Source: Acidithiobacillus ferrooxidans ATCC 23270 (GTDB lineage Bacteria > Pseudomonadota > Gammaproteobacteria > Acidithiobacillales > Acidithiobacillaceae). From it: 64,000 nucleotides of DNA. Shown one piece after another: positions 1-10,182 of this stretch. Under the pieces are notes generated by a model, which saw only the letters and a list, made by a program, of their open reading frames with translations, was not told the DNA's origin and ran no database searches. The position numbers and the translations under genes are program-made. Within the stretch, counting starts at the first letter, position 1; each line of letters opens with the position of its first letter. The DNA is taken from assembly GCF_000021485.1 (NCBI RefSeq), contig NC_011761.1:340001-404000 (forward strand), in the 5' to 3' direction.

Positions 1-1
1 T

Positions 2-379
2 GAGGATCTGGCCGCCCTGCTGGTCAGCGAGGGTTTTACCTCCATTGAGGAGGTGGCCTATGTTCCGGTTGCCGAAATGATGGAAATCGATGGTCTGGAC
101 GAGAACCTCGTCGGCGAATTGCGGCGCCGTGCGCGTGACGTCCTGCTCAACAAGGCCATTGCCCAGGAAGAACAGGTGGCGCTCAGTGAACCCGCGGAAG
201 ATTTGTTGTCCCTGAAAGGTATGGATAAGGGTTTAGCGCACTTACTGGCCAGTAAAGGTGTTGTCACTTCCGAGGACCTGGCGGAACTGGCTGCGAGCGA
301 GCTATGCGAGATGGTCGGTGTGGATGAAGAGCGGGCCAAGGCTCTCATTCTGGAGGCGCGTGCGCCCTGGTTTGCTTGA
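2..379 (+). CDS. nusA: Transcription termination/antitermination factor NusA, C-terminal part
   Basis: The reading frame is open from the window edge, so only the last 125 residues or so are present. They form the tandem acidic helix-hairpin-helix region at the NusA C-terminus, seen as two repeats (around LLVSEGFTSIEEVAYVPV and LLASKGVVTSEDLAELAA). In this family the region contacts the RNA polymerase alpha C-terminal domain or N protein. NusA binds paused RNA polymerase and modulates pausing, termination and antitermination. infB follows after 58 bases, the classical nusA-infB operon order. The start, the S1 domain and the KH domains lie outside the window. Confidence 0.95.
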   Translation, partial: EDLAALLVSEGFTSIEEVAYVPVAEMMEIDGLDENLVGELRRRARDVLLNKAIAQEEQVALSEPAEDLLSLKGMDKGLAHLLASKGVVTSEDLAELAASELCEMVGVDEERAKALILEARAPWFA

Positions 380-437
380 TACAGACCCTGGCCCGGCGAT
401 GTATGTCGCGGGGTAGCGGTTTCGGAGAATGAGGATT

Positions 438-3065
438 ATGACGGTAACTGTCGCCAATTTTGCTGCTGAATTGGGTGTAACGAATGCTCGGTTGTTGGAG
501 CAGTTGAACGCTGCGGGCATTTCCAAGAATACGGCCGAGGATGTGGTCACTGAGGACGACAAACATCGTCTTCTGGCTTCGTTGCGCAGTGCGCACGGAG
601 AGGGTGGCGGTGAACCGCGCCGTATTACGCTCAACCGCACCAGTACCACCGAAATCAAACAATCCGTAGGCGCAGGCAAGTCGCGCACGGTACAAGTGGA
701 AGTGCGCCGCAAACGGACTTACGTCAAACGGGAAGCGATAGCCGAAGAGGCTACCGAGTCTGTTATACCGGAACAGTTGCCGGCCGATGCTCAGGTGACC
801 ACCGCTTTGCTGGAATCCGCGCCAGTCGTGGAAGCGGTCTCCGCAGGCGGGCCCGCGCCGGTTTCTGAGGAGCCGGAGCCGGTGGAGGAGGTTGTCGGTC
901 AGCCGGAGCAGGTGCCGTACGATGTGGCGGCAGCGAGCGGAGAGGTGGCGGTGGTACAAGAGGCGCCACGTTCCGAAGTGAAGCTCGCGGCAGCTCCCTC
1001 ACGCACCTCCGAGCGACCTGCCCCGGATCGTGGCAGGACATCGACGGCCGGTACGGATCGTGCACGTCCCGCAGCAGCGCCGGCCAGCAGAGCGCCTGCG
1101 GCAGCGCCGCCGCCAAAAGGCAAAAAAGCGGGGCCGGCTGGACGCGGCGGCGACGATGACGCCCGCCGTGGCGGTGCTGCTCGGCGGGGCGGGCGGCGTA
1201 GTGAAGACGGTGGCAATGCCGATGCTCTGGCACGGCGCCGTAAGTCCGCAGACAAACGAAACCACGGCCGGGGCGGTCCTGCGGTCAGCGAATGGGCGGT
1301 GGCACCGGTCATCCGCGAAGTGGCGCTCCCGGAAACGATCACCGTGGGTGAACTGGCCAGCCGGATGGCGATCAAGGCTACCGACGTGATCAAAACGATG
1401 ATGAAGATGGGGGTGATGGCCACCATCAATCAGGTGATCGATCAGGAAACCGCCGCAATCGTCGTGGAAGAGTTGGGACACAAGGTGAAGCTGGTGGGAA
1501 TCACCAGCCCTGAGGCTTTTTTGACGGAAGACGGGGCGGCAGAGACGCCGGTCATGGGCCGGCGGCCCCCCGTGGTGACCGTCATGGGGCATGTGGATCA
1601 TGGTAAAACGTCGTTGTTGGACCGGATTCGCTCTACCCAGGTAGCGAGTGGTGAGGCCGGGGGTATTACCCAGCACATCGGCGCCTACCACGTGGAGACG
1701 CCCAAGGGCATGGTGACCTTCCTCGATACGCCTGGCCACGAGGCGTTTACGGCGATGCGGGCCCGCGGCGCGCAGGCGACGGATATCGTCGTGCTGGTGG
1801 TGGCGGCCGATGACGGGGTGATGCCCCAGACGATCGAGGCGATTCACCACGCCAAGGCGGCCAAGGTGCCCATCGTGGTGGCCGTCAACAAGATCGATAA
1901 GCCCTCCGTGGATCCGGAACGCATACGCCAGGAACTCGCCGGCCATGATGTGGTGCCCGAGGAGTGGGGCGGTGACACGCAATTCGTGAATGTTTCGGCA
2001 AAGACCGGGTTGCATATCGACGATCTGCTGGACGCCATTTTGTTGCAGGCGGAGATGCTGGATCTGGATGTTCAGATCAACGGTCCGGCGAAGGGGGTGG
2101 TCATCGAGTCCCGGCTGGATCGTGGACGTGGTGTCGTGGCATCGGTGCTGGTCCGTCAGGGCACCCTGCATACGGGTGACATGCTTTTGGCCGGCGCGCA
2201 ATTTGGACGTGTACGGGCGCTGGTGGATGATGCCGGGCGACCTGCACAATCGGTGGCTCCGGGCATGCCGGCGGAGGTGCTCGGGCTGGGAGATGTCCCC
2301 CAGGCTGGTGACGAGGTGGTCGTGGTGGCGGATGAACGCAAGGCTCGCGAAGTGGCGCTCTTTCGCCAGGGCAAGTTCCGTGATGTACGTCTGGCGAAGA
2401 GTCAGAAGGCGACGCTGGAGAGCCTGTTCGAAGCGGCAGCGGATGGCCAGTTGCAGCAGTTGAATCTGCTGATCAAGGCGGACGTACAGGGTTCCGCCGA
2501 GGCTTTGACCACTACCTTGGAACGCCTTTCCACCTCGGAGGTCAAGGTCAATGTCATCCACTCCGGGGTCGGTGGAATCACGGAGTCCGATGTGAATCTT
2601 GCCGCAGCGTCACAGGCGGTCATCATCGGCTTCAACGTGCGTGCGGAAGCTCCCGCGCGGCGCCTGATCGAACATAGTGGGGTGGATGTTCGTTACCACA
2701 GTATCATTTATGACGCCGTGGACGAGGTGAAGGCCGCCATGAGTGGTATGCTCGCGCCGGAAATCCGTGAGCGTATTCTGGGTCATGCGCAGGTGCGTGA
2801 GATATTCCGGGTGCCCAAGGTGGGCATGGTCGCCGGCTGTATGGTTACCGACGGCCTCCTGCGGCGCAGCGCGAAGGTTCGGGTGATCCGTCAGGATGTG
2901 GTCATCCATTCCGGAGAAATGGACTCGCTGCGGCGTTTCAAGGAAGACGTCAAGGAAGTGCGTGAAGGCTTCGAGTGTGGCGTGGGTATCCGCAACTTCA
3001 ATGACCTGAAGAATGGTGACGTCATCGAGGCGTTTGAAACCACTGAAGTGGCGCGAACGGTCTAG
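438..3065 (+). CDS. infB: Translation initiation factor IF-2
   Basis: GTPase that delivers fMet-tRNA to the 30S subunit and promotes subunit joining. An N-terminal IF2_N helical domain (residues 1-50) is followed by a long Ala/Pro/Arg-rich linker, a second IF2_N domain (about 285-340) and the G domain with GHVDHGKTS near residue 384, [12 protein letters not shown] and SAK. Beta-barrel domain II and the fMet-tRNA-binding C-terminal domain complete it. Length is about 875 residues, normal for a proteobacterial long form. I chose ATG 438 because GGAG (424-427) sits ten bases upstream. An in-frame ATG at 429 would leave only one base after that site. It is followed by rbfA after seven bases, with AGGAGG overlapping the infB stop. 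Confidence 0.97.
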   Translation: MTVTVANFAAELGVTNARLLEQLNAAGISKNTAEDVVTEDDKHRLLASLRSAHGEGGGEPRRITLNRTSTTEIKQSVGAGKSRTVQVEVRRKRTYVKREAIAEEATESVIPEQLPADAQVTTALLESAPVVEAVSAGGPAPVSEEPEPVEEVVGQPEQVPYDVAAASGEVAVVQEAPRSEVKLAAAPSRTSERPAPDRGRTSTAGTDRARPAAAPASRAPAAAPPPKGKKAGPAGRGGDDDARRGGAARRGGRRSEDGGNADALARRRKSADKRNHGRGGPAVSEWAVAPVIREVALPETITVGELASRMAIKATDVIKTMMKMGVMATINQVIDQETAAIVVEELGHKVKLVGITSPEAFLTEDGAAETPVMGRRPPVVTVMGHVDHGKTSLLDRIRSTQVASGEAGGITQHIGAYHVETPKGMVTFLDTPGHEAFTAMRARGAQATDIVVLVVAADDGVMPQTIEAIHHAKAAKVPIVVAVNKIDKPSVDPERIRQELAGHDVVPEEWGGDTQFVNVSAKTGLHIDDLLDAILLQAEMLDLDVQINGPAKGVVIESRLDRGRGVVASVLVRQGTLHTGDMLLAGAQFGRVRALVDDAGRPAQSVAPGMPAEVLGLGDVPQAGDEVVVVADERKAREVALFRQGKFRDVRLAKSQKATLESLFEAAADGQLQQLNLLIKADVQGSAEALTTTLERLSTSEVKVNVIHSGVGGITESDVNLAAASQAVIIGFNVRAEAPARRLIEHSGVDVRYHSIIYDAVDEVKAAMSGMLAPEIRERILGHAQVREIFRVPKVGMVAGCMVTDGLLRRSAKVRVIRQDVVIHSGEMDSLRRFKEDVKEVREGFECGVGIRNFNDLKNGDVIEAFETTEVARTV

Positions 3066-3072
3066 GAGGCAA

Positions 3073-3459
3073 ATGTTGCACAGTTCTCATCGCCCCTACC
3101 CACGCGGCGCCAGGGTGGCCCATTTGCTCCGGGAAGAGATAGCGGCGGTGTTGCCGCGTCTGCACGGCATGTCTTCCGGGTTGTCTCCGCTGCCCCCCAG
3201 CATCACCATGGTGGATTTGCCGACGGACATGCGCTCGGCGACCGTATATTTTTCGTTGATGGATGGTCCCGACCGGGCCGACACGATACGCGAGGTTCTG
3301 CAGGATCATGCCGGCGAGATCCGGCAGTTGCTGGGAAGGCGGTTGGCGTTGAGGCGCATCCCACCCCTGCACTTTGTTTACGACGCGCGTTTTGACCGTG
3401 GTGCGGAAATGGCGGAACTCCTGGCCCATCTTCCGCCCGCGCCGGAGGATCTGCCATGA
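3073..3459 (+). CDS. rbfA: 30S ribosome-binding factor RbfA
   Basis: Late 30S assembly and 16S rRNA 5'-end maturation factor, also needed for cold adaptation. The 128-residue product has the single KH-like fold pattern of the family: N-terminal RVAHLLREEIAAVLPRL, a central strand carrying ATVYFSLMD, and a C-terminal helix-strand unit ending in LHFVYDARFDRGAEMAELL. ATG 3073 is preceded by a perfect AGGAGG (3064-3069) that overlaps the infB stop codon. The last four bases overlap the truB start (ATGA), so the two are probably translationally coupled. The infB-rbfA-truB order is the standard one. Confidence 0.95.
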   Translation: MLHSSHRPYPRGARVAHLLREEIAAVLPRLHGMSSGLSPLPPSITMVDLPTDMRSATVYFSLMDGPDRADTIREVLQDHAGEIRQLLGRRLALRRIPPLHFVYDARFDRGAEMAELLAHLPPAPEDLP

Positions 3460-4337
3460 GTTGTCAGCATGGCCTGCTGCTCCTCGACAAGGCGGCGGGT
3501 CTGACGTCCAATGCCGCTCTGCAACGGGCCAAACGTCTGCTCGGCCTAAAAAAGGGCGGGCATACGGGAAGTCTTGACCCCATCGCCACCGGACTACTGG
3601 TCCTGCTCTTCGGCGAGGCCACCAAAGTCTCTGATTATATTCTCAATGCGGACAAGTCCTATCGGGCGACCCTGCGGCTGGGCCAGACCACGACCACCGG
3701 CGACAGCGAAGGCAGTGTGCTGGAAGAACGGCCTGTTGCGGTCAGCGAAGCGCAGGTGCAGGCGGTGCTGCCGCAGTTTCTCGGAGAGATTGCGCAGATT
3801 CCGCCCATGTATTCGGCGATCAAGCAGGGGGGTAGGCCGCTTTACGAATTGGCGCGCAAGGGGCTGGAGGTGGAGCGGGCGCCACGCCAGGTACGCATCG
3901 ATGCCCTCGACCTGGTTTCCCTGGACGGTGACCGCCTGGTGCTGGATGTGCGCTGTTCCAAGGGTACCTATATCCGTAGTCTGGCGGTGGACATCGGTGC
4001 GGCACTGGGGTGCGGTGCACATGTGGAAGGATTGCGGCGCACGTCCACCGGTCCTTTCGATGTCGCGCAGGCACTGACCCTGGAAGGGCTCGCCGACGTG
4101 CTCGGACGGGGCGTGTGCCCCCTCAAGGCCATGGATCTGGCTCTGGAATATTTACCGGCGGTGACCCTGACGGAGAACACCGCCTATTATCTGCGTCAGG
4201 GGCAGGGGGTCGTGGTCGCCCATGCACCTTCTCTCGGGCGCATTCGTCTCTACGGGCCGGGGGAGCAGTTTCTCGGTTTGGGAGAGGTGATGGACGACGG
4301 AAAGGTGGCGCCTCGCCGCCTCATGAGCGTAAACTAG
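3456..4337 (+). CDS. truB: tRNA pseudouridine(55) synthase TruB
   Basis: Converts U55 of the tRNA T-loop to pseudouridine. The 293-residue protein begins with the family's [19 protein letters not shown] block. It carries the catalytic aspartate motif as [14 protein letters not shown] (Asp at about residue 45, matching the GxLDPxATG consensus), then the [18 protein letters not shown] and [19 protein letters not shown] blocks. The C-terminus has the small PUA-like extension. Its ATG overlaps the rbfA stop by four bases. rpsO follows 38 bases later with its own ribosome-binding site. Confidence 0.96.
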   Translation: MSCQHGLLLLDKAAGLTSNAALQRAKRLLGLKKGGHTGSLDPIATGLLVLLFGEATKVSDYILNADKSYRATLRLGQTTTTGDSEGSVLEERPVAVSEAQVQAVLPQFLGEIAQIPPMYSAIKQGGRPLYELARKGLEVERAPRQVRIDALDLVSLDGDRLVLDVRCSKGTYIRSLAVDIGAALGCGAHVEGLRRTSTGPFDVAQALTLEGLADVLGRGVCPLKAMDLALEYLPAVTLTENTAYYLRQGQGVVVAHAPSLGRIRLYGPGEQFLGLGEVMDDGKVAPRRLMSVN

Positions 4338-4375
4338 GGGTTATTCATTTTCAGAATTTCCGAGGAGTAGGAATT

Positions 4376-4645
4376 ATGGCGTTGTCTCATGATATCAAAG
4401 CAGAAGTTGTCCAGGGTTATGCCACCCATGTGGGGGATACGGGTTCTCCGGAAGTGCAGGTTGCCCTGCTGACCACCCGAATCGAAGGGCTGACAGATCA
4501 TTTCAAGGTGAACAAGCATGACCACCATTCCCGTCAGGGGCTGCTGCGGATGGTCGGCCAGCGCCGCAAGTTGCTGGACTACCTGAAGAAACGGGATGTG
4601 AATCGCTATCGCACGCTGATCGAACGTCTGGGTCTGCGCAAGTAA
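4376..4645 (+). CDS. rpsO: 30S ribosomal protein S15
   Basis: Exactly 89 residues, the usual S15 length. The conserved [20 protein letters not shown] and [17 protein letters not shown] segments, which bind the 16S rRNA central domain, are present. The start ATG follows GAGGAGTAGGAATT. rpsO immediately upstream of pnp is one of the most conserved gene pairs in bacteria. In E. coli the two are co-transcribed and the message is processed between them. Here the gap to pnp is only 16 bases, leaving little room for a separate promoter, so read-through transcription from the nusA operon is likely. Confidence 0.97.
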   Translation: MALSHDIKAEVVQGYATHVGDTGSPEVQVALLTTRIEGLTDHFKVNKHDHHSRQGLLRMVGQRRKLLDYLKKRDVNRYRTLIERLGLRK

Positions 4646-4661
4646 GGAGAGAGTTTTGACC

Positions 4662-6734
4662 ATGATCCGGAAAGAAGTAGATTTTGGCGGCCGCCGCCTG
4701 CAACTGGAGACGGGCCGCATGGCGCGTCAGGCGGACGGTGCGGTGCTGGTCTCCAGCGGAGACACGGTCGTTCTGGTGACGGCAGTGGGCCGCCGGGAGA
4801 TGAAGCCGGGCCAGGATTTCTTTCCGCTGACGGTCAATTATCAGGAGAAGGCCTACGCGGCGGGCAAAATTCCCGGTGGTTTCTTCAAGCGTGAAGGGCG
4901 GCCCACGGAAAAGGAGACGCTGACGTCACGCCTGATCGATCGTCCTATCCGGCCGCTTTTCCCCAAGGGCTTCATGAACGAAGTGCAGGTCATCGCTACG
5001 GTGGTGTCGGTGGATCGGGATAACGATCCCGATATTCTGGCACTGGTGGGTGCCTCGGCGGCGCTGGCGGTTTCCGGTATTCCGTTCAATGGCCCGATTG
5101 GCGCGGCCCGGGTGGCTTACATCGACGGGAAATATGTGCTGAATCCCAGTTACGCGCAACTGACCACTTCGCAACTGGATCTCGTGGTGGCGGGAACCCG
5201 GCAGGCCGTACTCATGGTCGAGTCCGAGGCGCAGCAGTTGTCCGAAGAGATCATGCTGGAAGCGGTGATGTTCGGTCACGCGCAGTTCCAGCCCGTCATC
5301 GAAACCATCGAAGCGCTGGCGCGGGAGGCCGGCAAACCGCGCTGGGAGTGGGTGGCGCCGGTGGCCGATGAAGCACTGGGTGTGCAGGTGCGCGAGAAAG
5401 CCACACCGCTTCTGCAGGAGGCCTATGCGCTGACGGAGAAGCAGGCGCGCAGCAAGCGGCTGGAAGATGTGCAGCAGGCCATGGCGGTCGAGTTTGGCAG
5501 TGACGATGCGGGACGCGGAGACATGGTTCGCGGACTGTTGAAAAAAATTGAAACCGGCATCGTGCGAGGACGTATTCTGGATGGCGCGCCCCGCATCGAT
5601 GGCCGGGACAGCAAGACGGTGCGGCCCATCACCATCGAGGCGGGTGTGTTGCCGCGGACCCATGGTTCGGCGCTCTTCACCCGGGGGGAAACCCAGGCCT
5701 TGGTGGTGGCGACTTTGGGTACCAAGGGCGACGAGCAGATCATCGACGCCCTGCAGGGCGAAAGCCGTGACCGCTTTATGCTGCATTACAACTTCCCGCC
5801 CTTCTCTACCGGTGAAACGGGTATGGTGGGTTCGCCCAAGCGCCGGGAGATCGGGCACGGGCGCCTGGCGAAGCGGGCGATAGCGGCGGTCCTGCCGACC
5901 GACAGCGAATTCCCGTACAGCTTACGGGTTGTTTCTGAGGTACTGGAGTCCAACGGCTCTTCCAGTATGGCGACGGTCTGTGGCGCCTCCTTGGCGCTGA
6001 TGGACGCGGGCGTACCCCTCAAGGCGCCGGTGGCGGGCGTGGCCATGGGCCTCATCAAGGAAGGAGCGCGTTTTGCCGTCCTCACCGATATCCTGGGCGA
6101 TGAAGATCATCTGGGCGATATGGATTTCAAGGTGGCGGGCACGGAACAAGGGGTGACCGCCCTGCAGATGGATATCAAGATCGACGGGATTACCCGGGAA
6201 ATCATGGCGCAGGCGCTCCAGCAGGCGCTGGCGGGACGACTGCATATCCTCGGCCTGATGAATGGCGTGCTGTCCAGGGGCCGTGGCGAGTTGTCCGACT
6301 ACGCACCGCGCATCATCACCATCCAGATCAATCCGGATCGCATCCGCGACGTCATCGGGCCGGGCGGTAAAGTCATCCGCGCCCTGACCGAAGAAACCGG
6401 CGCGACCATCGATATCCAGGACAACGGCACGGTAACCATCGCCTCGGTGGACGGTGAAGCCGGCGCCGCCGCGAAGCGACGTATCGAGTTGCTGACGGCG
6501 GATGTGCAAGTCGATACCATTTACGACGGAAAAGTGGCCAAGATCATGGATTTCGGCGCCTTTGTGACGATTCTGCCGGGGCGCGACGGTCTGCTGCACA
6601 TTTCCCAGATCAGCAACGAACGGGTCAGCGATGTCCACGACCATCTCAAGGAAGGACAGGCGGTGCGTGTCAAGGTTCTGGAAGTGGATCGCCAGGGCAA
6701 GATCAAGCTGAGCATGAAGGACATCCCGCAATAA
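4662..6734 (+). CDS. pnp: Polyribonucleotide nucleotidyltransferase (PNPase)
   Basis: Phosphorolytic 3'-5' exoribonuclease and degradosome component. Two RNase PH domains are separated by the all-helical linker. The second PH domain contains the [17 protein letters not shown] segment and the metal-binding [16 protein letters not shown] stretch. Then come a KH domain with the GPGGK loop ([20 protein letters not shown]) and a C-terminal S1 domain ([19 protein letters not shown] type). The product is about 690 residues, typical though on the short side. ATG 4662 fits the family N-terminus ([10 protein letters not shown]). An in-frame TTG at 4656 is closer to AGGAG (4645-4649) and cannot be fully excluded. 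A terminator-like hairpin follows 52 bases after the stop. Confidence 0.96.
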   Translation: MIRKEVDFGGRRLQLETGRMARQADGAVLVSSGDTVVLVTAVGRREMKPGQDFFPLTVNYQEKAYAAGKIPGGFFKREGRPTEKETLTSRLIDRPIRPLFPKGFMNEVQVIATVVSVDRDNDPDILALVGASAALAVSGIPFNGPIGAARVAYIDGKYVLNPSYAQLTTSQLDLVVAGTRQAVLMVESEAQQLSEEIMLEAVMFGHAQFQPVIETIEALAREAGKPRWEWVAPVADEALGVQVREKATPLLQEAYALTEKQARSKRLEDVQQAMAVEFGSDDAGRGDMVRGLLKKIETGIVRGRILDGAPRIDGRDSKTVRPITIEAGVLPRTHGSALFTRGETQALVVATLGTKGDEQIIDALQGESRDRFMLHYNFPPFSTGETGMVGSPKRREIGHGRLAKRAIAAVLPTDSEFPYSLRVVSEVLESNGSSSMATVCGASLALMDAGVPLKAPVAGVAMGLIKEGARFAVLTDILGDEDHLGDMDFKVAGTEQGVTALQMDIKIDGITREIMAQALQQALAGRLHILGLMNGVLSRGRGELSDYAPRIITIQINPDRIRDVIGPGGKVIRALTEETGATIDIQDNGTVTIASVDGEAGAAAKRRIELLTADVQVDTIYDGKVAKIMDFGAFVTILPGRDGLLHISQISNERVSDVHDHLKEGQAVRVKVLEVDRQGKIKLSMKDIPQ

Positions 6735-6786
6735 TCCATCTACCGCCGACATCCTTATCGACGTCGTTGAGCGCCAATGGCGACAC

Positions 6787-6817
6787 AGGTGGACCGCTAC
6801 GGTCCACTTTTGTTGTT
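6787..6817 (+). terminator. Rho-independent terminator after pnp
   Basis: GTGGACC (6789-6795) pairs perfectly with GGTCCAC (6801-6807) around a five-base loop, GCTAC. It can be extended by A-T and G-T pairs, and is followed at once by TTTTGTTGTT. It lies 52 bases downstream of the pnp stop and just before the next gene, so it probably ends the nusA-pnp transcript. It also decides the start of the following peptidase gene. Confidence 0.75.
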
Positions 6818-6827
6818 CCCTCCTGAC

Positions 6828-8063
6828 ATGACGCGCGCCGTCGAACCTCTCTGCACGACGCTGGATAACGGTGTGACCGTGATCAGCGAGCGACTGCCCG
6901 GACGCCGGAGTGTGGCCTTGTCCCTGACCGTCGGCAACGGCAGCCGGGATCAGGCCCCGGACGAAAACGGCTTTGCCCACCTGCTGGAGCATATGCTCTT
7001 CAAAGGCAGCACGGAGCGCGATGGCGATGCGCTCAATGCGGCCATGGAGTCGTTGGGCGGTACCATCAATGCGTTTACAGATCGGGAAAGCACGGTGTTT
7101 CACGGGACGGTACTGGCGGAAGATGCCGCCGACGCCTTTACGCTGCTGGCCGAGTTGTTGACGAAGCCGCGCTTCGACCACGCCGACCTGCGCCTGGAAA
7201 AGCGCGTGGTTGCCCAGGAAGCGGCCATGGCGGCAGAGGATGTGGAGGATTGGGCTCAGGAGCGCGCCCTCGCGGAAATCTGGGGACCCCATCCCCTGGC
7301 CTGGCCGGTACTGGGGAACGCGCAATGCATCCGCTCCGCCAGCCGCAAGCGCCTGCAAGCCTATCACCAGCGGATCCTCGCCGAGTCGCCGCTGATCGTT
7401 ACCGCCGTCGGAGAAGTGGAGCATGGGGTGCTCTGCGCCTGGGCGGAGGCCGCCTTCGGGGGGCCGCACGGGGGGGCTCGTACGGCAGTGCCCGCCCCCC
7501 GTTTTCATGGCGGACAGAAGCGGCTGCGCCGCGCCCAGGCGCAGCAGGCGCACCTGATCTGGATGGCGCCTGGGTGCAGCGTCGCCGCAGAGGACTATCT
7601 GGCCCATGTGGTGGCCAACGCCATACTGGGTGGTGGTACGGCTTCCTATCTGTTCCGCGAGTTGCGCGAGAAGCGCGGACTGGCCTACCAGGTATTCTCC
7701 CATCTCGATCCCCTCCGTGACTGTGGTGAATGGACGCTCTATGCGGCCACGCCGGGCGCGCAGCACGTTCAGGCGGTAGCAGCGATGGCTGAGGTCCTGG
7801 CGACGTTGCTGGAGCATGGACCGACCGCAGCGGATATGATCTGGGCCAAGCGCAGCCTGCGGATTCAGCTCTTGCTCGGGCAGGAGGATGCGGAAATTCG
7901 CATGAGCCGCCTGACGCGGCAATGGCTCTATCTGGGGCGTCTGGTTCCGGCGGAAGAGTCTCTCCGGACCCTCGCGGCGGTGGACGCCGACGCCGTCCTG
8001 CGGGTTTTGCGCAAGGCCTGGACCGAGCGTTTTGAGTTGATCTGCCTGCCGGCGCGGCGCTGA
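6828..8063 (+). CDS. M16 family zinc peptidase (PqqL/mitochondrial processing peptidase type)
   Basis: The inverted zinc motif HxxEH is present as HLLEHMLFKG (His51, Glu54, His55 from the chosen start). The distal glutamate region VVAQEAAMAAEDVEDW lies about 75 residues later. The C-terminal half has the R/Y-type substrate-binding pair seen in the family (FRELREKRGLAYQVFS). About 411 residues is the usual single-chain bacterial M16 length. The frame is open from an ATG at 6777, but that codon lies upstream of the pnp terminator hairpin. ATG 6828 just after the hairpin gives the family N-terminus (short lead, then TTLDNGVTVISE). No good Shine-Dalgarno precedes either codon. No signal peptide is visible and the substrate is unknown. 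It converges with gloB, two bases apart. Confidence 0.88.
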   Translation: MTRAVEPLCTTLDNGVTVISERLPGRRSVALSLTVGNGSRDQAPDENGFAHLLEHMLFKGSTERDGDALNAAMESLGGTINAFTDRESTVFHGTVLAEDAADAFTLLAELLTKPRFDHADLRLEKRVVAQEAAMAAEDVEDWAQERALAEIWGPHPLAWPVLGNAQCIRSASRKRLQAYHQRILAESPLIVTAVGEVEHGVLCAWAEAAFGGPHGGARTAVPAPRFHGGQKRLRRAQAQQAHLIWMAPGCSVAAEDYLAHVVANAILGGGTASYLFRELREKRGLAYQVFSHLDPLRDCGEWTLYAATPGAQHVQAVAAMAEVLATLLEHGPTAADMIWAKRSLRIQLLLGQEDAEIRMSRLTRQWLYLGRLVPAEESLRTLAAVDADAVLRVLRKAWTERFELICLPARR

Positions 8064-8065
8064 TC

Positions 8066-8818
8066 TCAGGAAAAGTGGTCTTTCCAGCGGCGCAGGGCGC
8101 TGAAGACACGGACGGGGTCGTCCCCCGTAGCGGGATCGAAGGCGTTGGCGCTGCGGATCAGAGCGGGCTCGCGGCACCGCAGAAAAGGGTTGCTGGCGCG
8201 TTCCAGGGCCATGTCGGAGGGTAAGGTGGGTTCGTTGCGCGCGCGCTGTGCGATGGCTTCCTTCTGGCGCTGCACTATGACCGGATTGTCCGGGTCGGCC
8301 TGGGCCGCGAAGCGCAGATTCGTGAGGGTGTATTCATGGGCGCAGTAGACGGCGGTGTGATCGGGCAGCGCCGCGAGACGTTGCAGACTGTGAAACATCT
8401 GCGCTGCGGTACCCTCGAAGAGGCGCCCGCAGCCTGCGGCGAAGAGGGTGTCTCCGCAGAAAAGGACGTTTTCCCACCAATACGCGATATGATCGCGGGT
8501 ATGGCCGGGTACCTCCAGCACCGTGAGCGTCTCCGCATCCAGCGTCAGGCGACCCTCGGCCACGGCATGGGTCAGTCCCGGAATGCGCCGGTTCGCGCCG
8601 TAGACGGGAATACCGAAATACTGCGCCAGCGCTTCCACGCCTCCGGTGTGGTCGGCATGATGGTGGGTACAGAGAATGGCGCTCGGGCGGAGCGTATGTT
8701 CCGCGCACCAGTCAAGGACGGGTTCCGCGCAACCGGGGTCGATAATCCACGCCCCTTTGGGCGTTTCGGCGACGTAGATGTAGTTATCCGTAAAGGCAGG
8801 AATAAAATGAACGGGCAT
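8066..8818 (-). CDS. gloB: Hydroxyacylglutathione hydrolase (glyoxalase II)
   Basis: Hydrolyses S-lactoylglutathione to lactate and glutathione, the second step of methylglyoxal detoxification. The metallo-beta-lactamase metal motif is present as THHHADHTGG, with the further ligands in GHTRDHIAYW, CGDTLFAAGCGR and CAHEYTLTNLRFA, which is the glyoxalase II signature. The 250-residue length and the C-terminal substrate-binding helices (RARNEPTLPS, NPFLR) fit GloB. The start is fixed by GGGAGA seven to eight bases before the ATG. It diverges from yafS. The partner gloA lies about 3 kb away on the same strand. Confidence 0.95.
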   Translation of the reverse strand: MPVHFIPAFTDNYIYVAETPKGAWIIDPGCAEPVLDWCAEHTLRPSAILCTHHHADHTGGVEALAQYFGIPVYGANRRIPGLTHAVAEGRLTLDAETLTVLEVPGHTRDHIAYWWENVLFCGDTLFAAGCGRLFEGTAAQMFHSLQRLAALPDHTAVYCAHEYTLTNLRFAAQADPDNPVIVQRQKEAIAQRARNEPTLPSDMALERASNPFLRCREPALIRSANAFDPATGDDPVRVFSALRRWKDHFS

Positions 8819-8926
8819 TTTTGCATCTCCCTTCGGGCAAGGTACCATAGGCCCATTATGGCATTGAATCGGGGTGGTGGACGTTAGTGTTTTCCTTTTT
8901 CGCCGCCGCAAGGCCATCGCGCTGAT

Positions 8927-9724
8927 ATGCAGCACCCGGGACGCCAAAGTCGGCCGCGGGAACGCCGCGCCGCCATCTGGTGGAATGGCCGCAGCGGCCG
9001 CCTCCTGCTCGACCGTGCCCGGGATATGCTGCCGCGCTGGATAGAACGCCTGCAACCGGAGACCATTCTGCAGCTCGGGCAACCCGTTTTCTGGGGACTG
9101 CCGCCCGGCCACGAGCATACCTGGGTATTGCTCAATGACGGCTTTGCCCTGCCTTCCGACGAGTATCTGCAGGCCTATGGCGTCTGTGAGGCGATGCCTT
9201 TCGCCGCCATGCGTTTCGACCTGGTCATCGTCCCATTCTGTCTGACCCGCATGGCCAATCCGCAGGCGGTGCTGGAGGAGTGCTGGCGGGTCCTGCGTCC
9301 CGAAGGCCATGTGCTGATCATGGATTTCAATCCGGGGGGGAGCCTGAGTGTGGTACGCCGTTGGCATCTCTGGCGCAGGGATCGTGCCTGGCCATGGCTG
9401 CGCCCCTTCCTGCCTCTGGGACGACTGCGCGGTCTGCTCGAGGAGCAGGGTTTCGTGCTCCGCGAGGGACGTTATTTTCAATATACCGTTCCGGGCCTGC
9501 GGCGCAATGCGCAGTGGATGGAGCTGGTGGGTGACCGCTGGTGGCCGGCAGGGGCCAACGCCTATCTGATACTGGCCCAGCGGCGGGATCCCGAGCGGCC
9601 GCTGGTGGGCGCGGTCCGGTCGTTCAAGGTGCGTTCCGGGCGTCAGAACGTCCGGTCCGAAGCCCCCGTTGCCTATGTTGGTCCTGATACTGAGAACACC
9701 GCCCCATGCCCGAAAAAATCATAG
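8927..9724 (+). CDS. yafS: YafS-like class I methyltransferase-fold protein
   Basis: The central segment has the later strands of a SAM methyltransferase: AMRFDLVIVPFCLTRMANPQ, then an ECWRVLRPEGHVLIMDFNP block as in Methyltransf_11 proteins. The first glycine-rich SAM motif is degenerate: where vLDlGcGtG is expected, the sequence reads ILQLGQPVFWGLPPG. Catalytic ability is therefore uncertain. The call YafS rests on the gene order gloB / yafS / rnhA / dnaQ, which matches E. coli. The 3' end overlaps rnhA by 19 bases. No substrate is known to me. It could be a catalytically weak paralogue that now acts structurally. Confidence 0.7.
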   Translation: MQHPGRQSRPRERRAAIWWNGRSGRLLLDRARDMLPRWIERLQPETILQLGQPVFWGLPPGHEHTWVLLNDGFALPSDEYLQAYGVCEAMPFAAMRFDLVIVPFCLTRMANPQAVLEECWRVLRPEGHVLIMDFNPGGSLSVVRRWHLWRRDRAWPWLRPFLPLGRLRGLLEEQGFVLREGRYFQYTVPGLRRNAQWMELVGDRWWPAGANAYLILAQRRDPERPLVGAVRSFKVRSGRQNVRSEAPVAYVGPDTENTAPCPKKS

Positions 9725-10182
9725 AGCTCTTTACCGATGGCGGGTGCCGCGGTAATCCCGGTATCGGCGCCTGGGGCGTGTGGCTGCGGCTGGCTGGACA
9801 GGAGCGGGTCTTGTGGGGCTTCGTCCCGGAAACGACGAACAACCGGATGGAGCTGACGGCGGCTTTGCGCGGTCTGGAGGCGCTCAAGCGACCCAGCGCC
9901 GTGCGGGTGATCAGTGATTCCCGTTATCTGCGGGATGGCATGACCCAGTGGCTGGCTGGCTGGCAGCGCCGGGGCTGGCGGACGGCGGGCGGGGACGCGG
10001 TCAAAAATCGCGATATCTGGGAGTTGTTGGCGGCGGTGGCCGCCCGCCACCAGGTCCAGTGGGAGTGGGTGAGAGGCCACTCCGGGCATATCGAGAATGA
10101 ACGGGTGGACGCACTGCTGAATCGGGTCATGGATCAGTATGCGGCGGGCGGGCAGGCGCGGGAGGGCGAGGGATGGCTGTGA
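9706..10182 (+). CDS. rnhA: Ribonuclease HI
   Basis: Cleaves the RNA strand of RNA-DNA hybrids (R-loops, Okazaki primers). All catalytic residues are in place: Asp11 in FTDGGCRGNPG, Glu49 in NNRMELTAAL, Asp71 in VISDSRYL, His125 in RGHSGHIENERVD and Asp135. Each is one position beyond its E. coli counterpart. The 158-residue length and the basic handle region (WQRRGWRTAGGDAVKNRD) are typical. The start lies inside the end of yafS, and its own end overlaps dnaQ by ten bases, so the three genes are one transcriptional unit. Confidence 0.96.
   Translation: MPEKIIELFTDGGCRGNPGIGAWGVWLRLAGQERVLWGFVPETTNNRMELTAALRGLEALKRPSAVRVISDSRYLRDGMTQWLAGWQRRGWRTAGGDAVKNRDIWELLAAVAARHQVQWEWVRGHSGHIENERVDALLNRVMDQYAAGGQAREGEGWL

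Noticed and set aside
5922-8177. A 751-codon minus-strand open frame opposite pnp and the M16 gene
   Set aside because: Same antisense effect. It would span the pnp terminator and has no recognisable motifs or ribosome-binding site.
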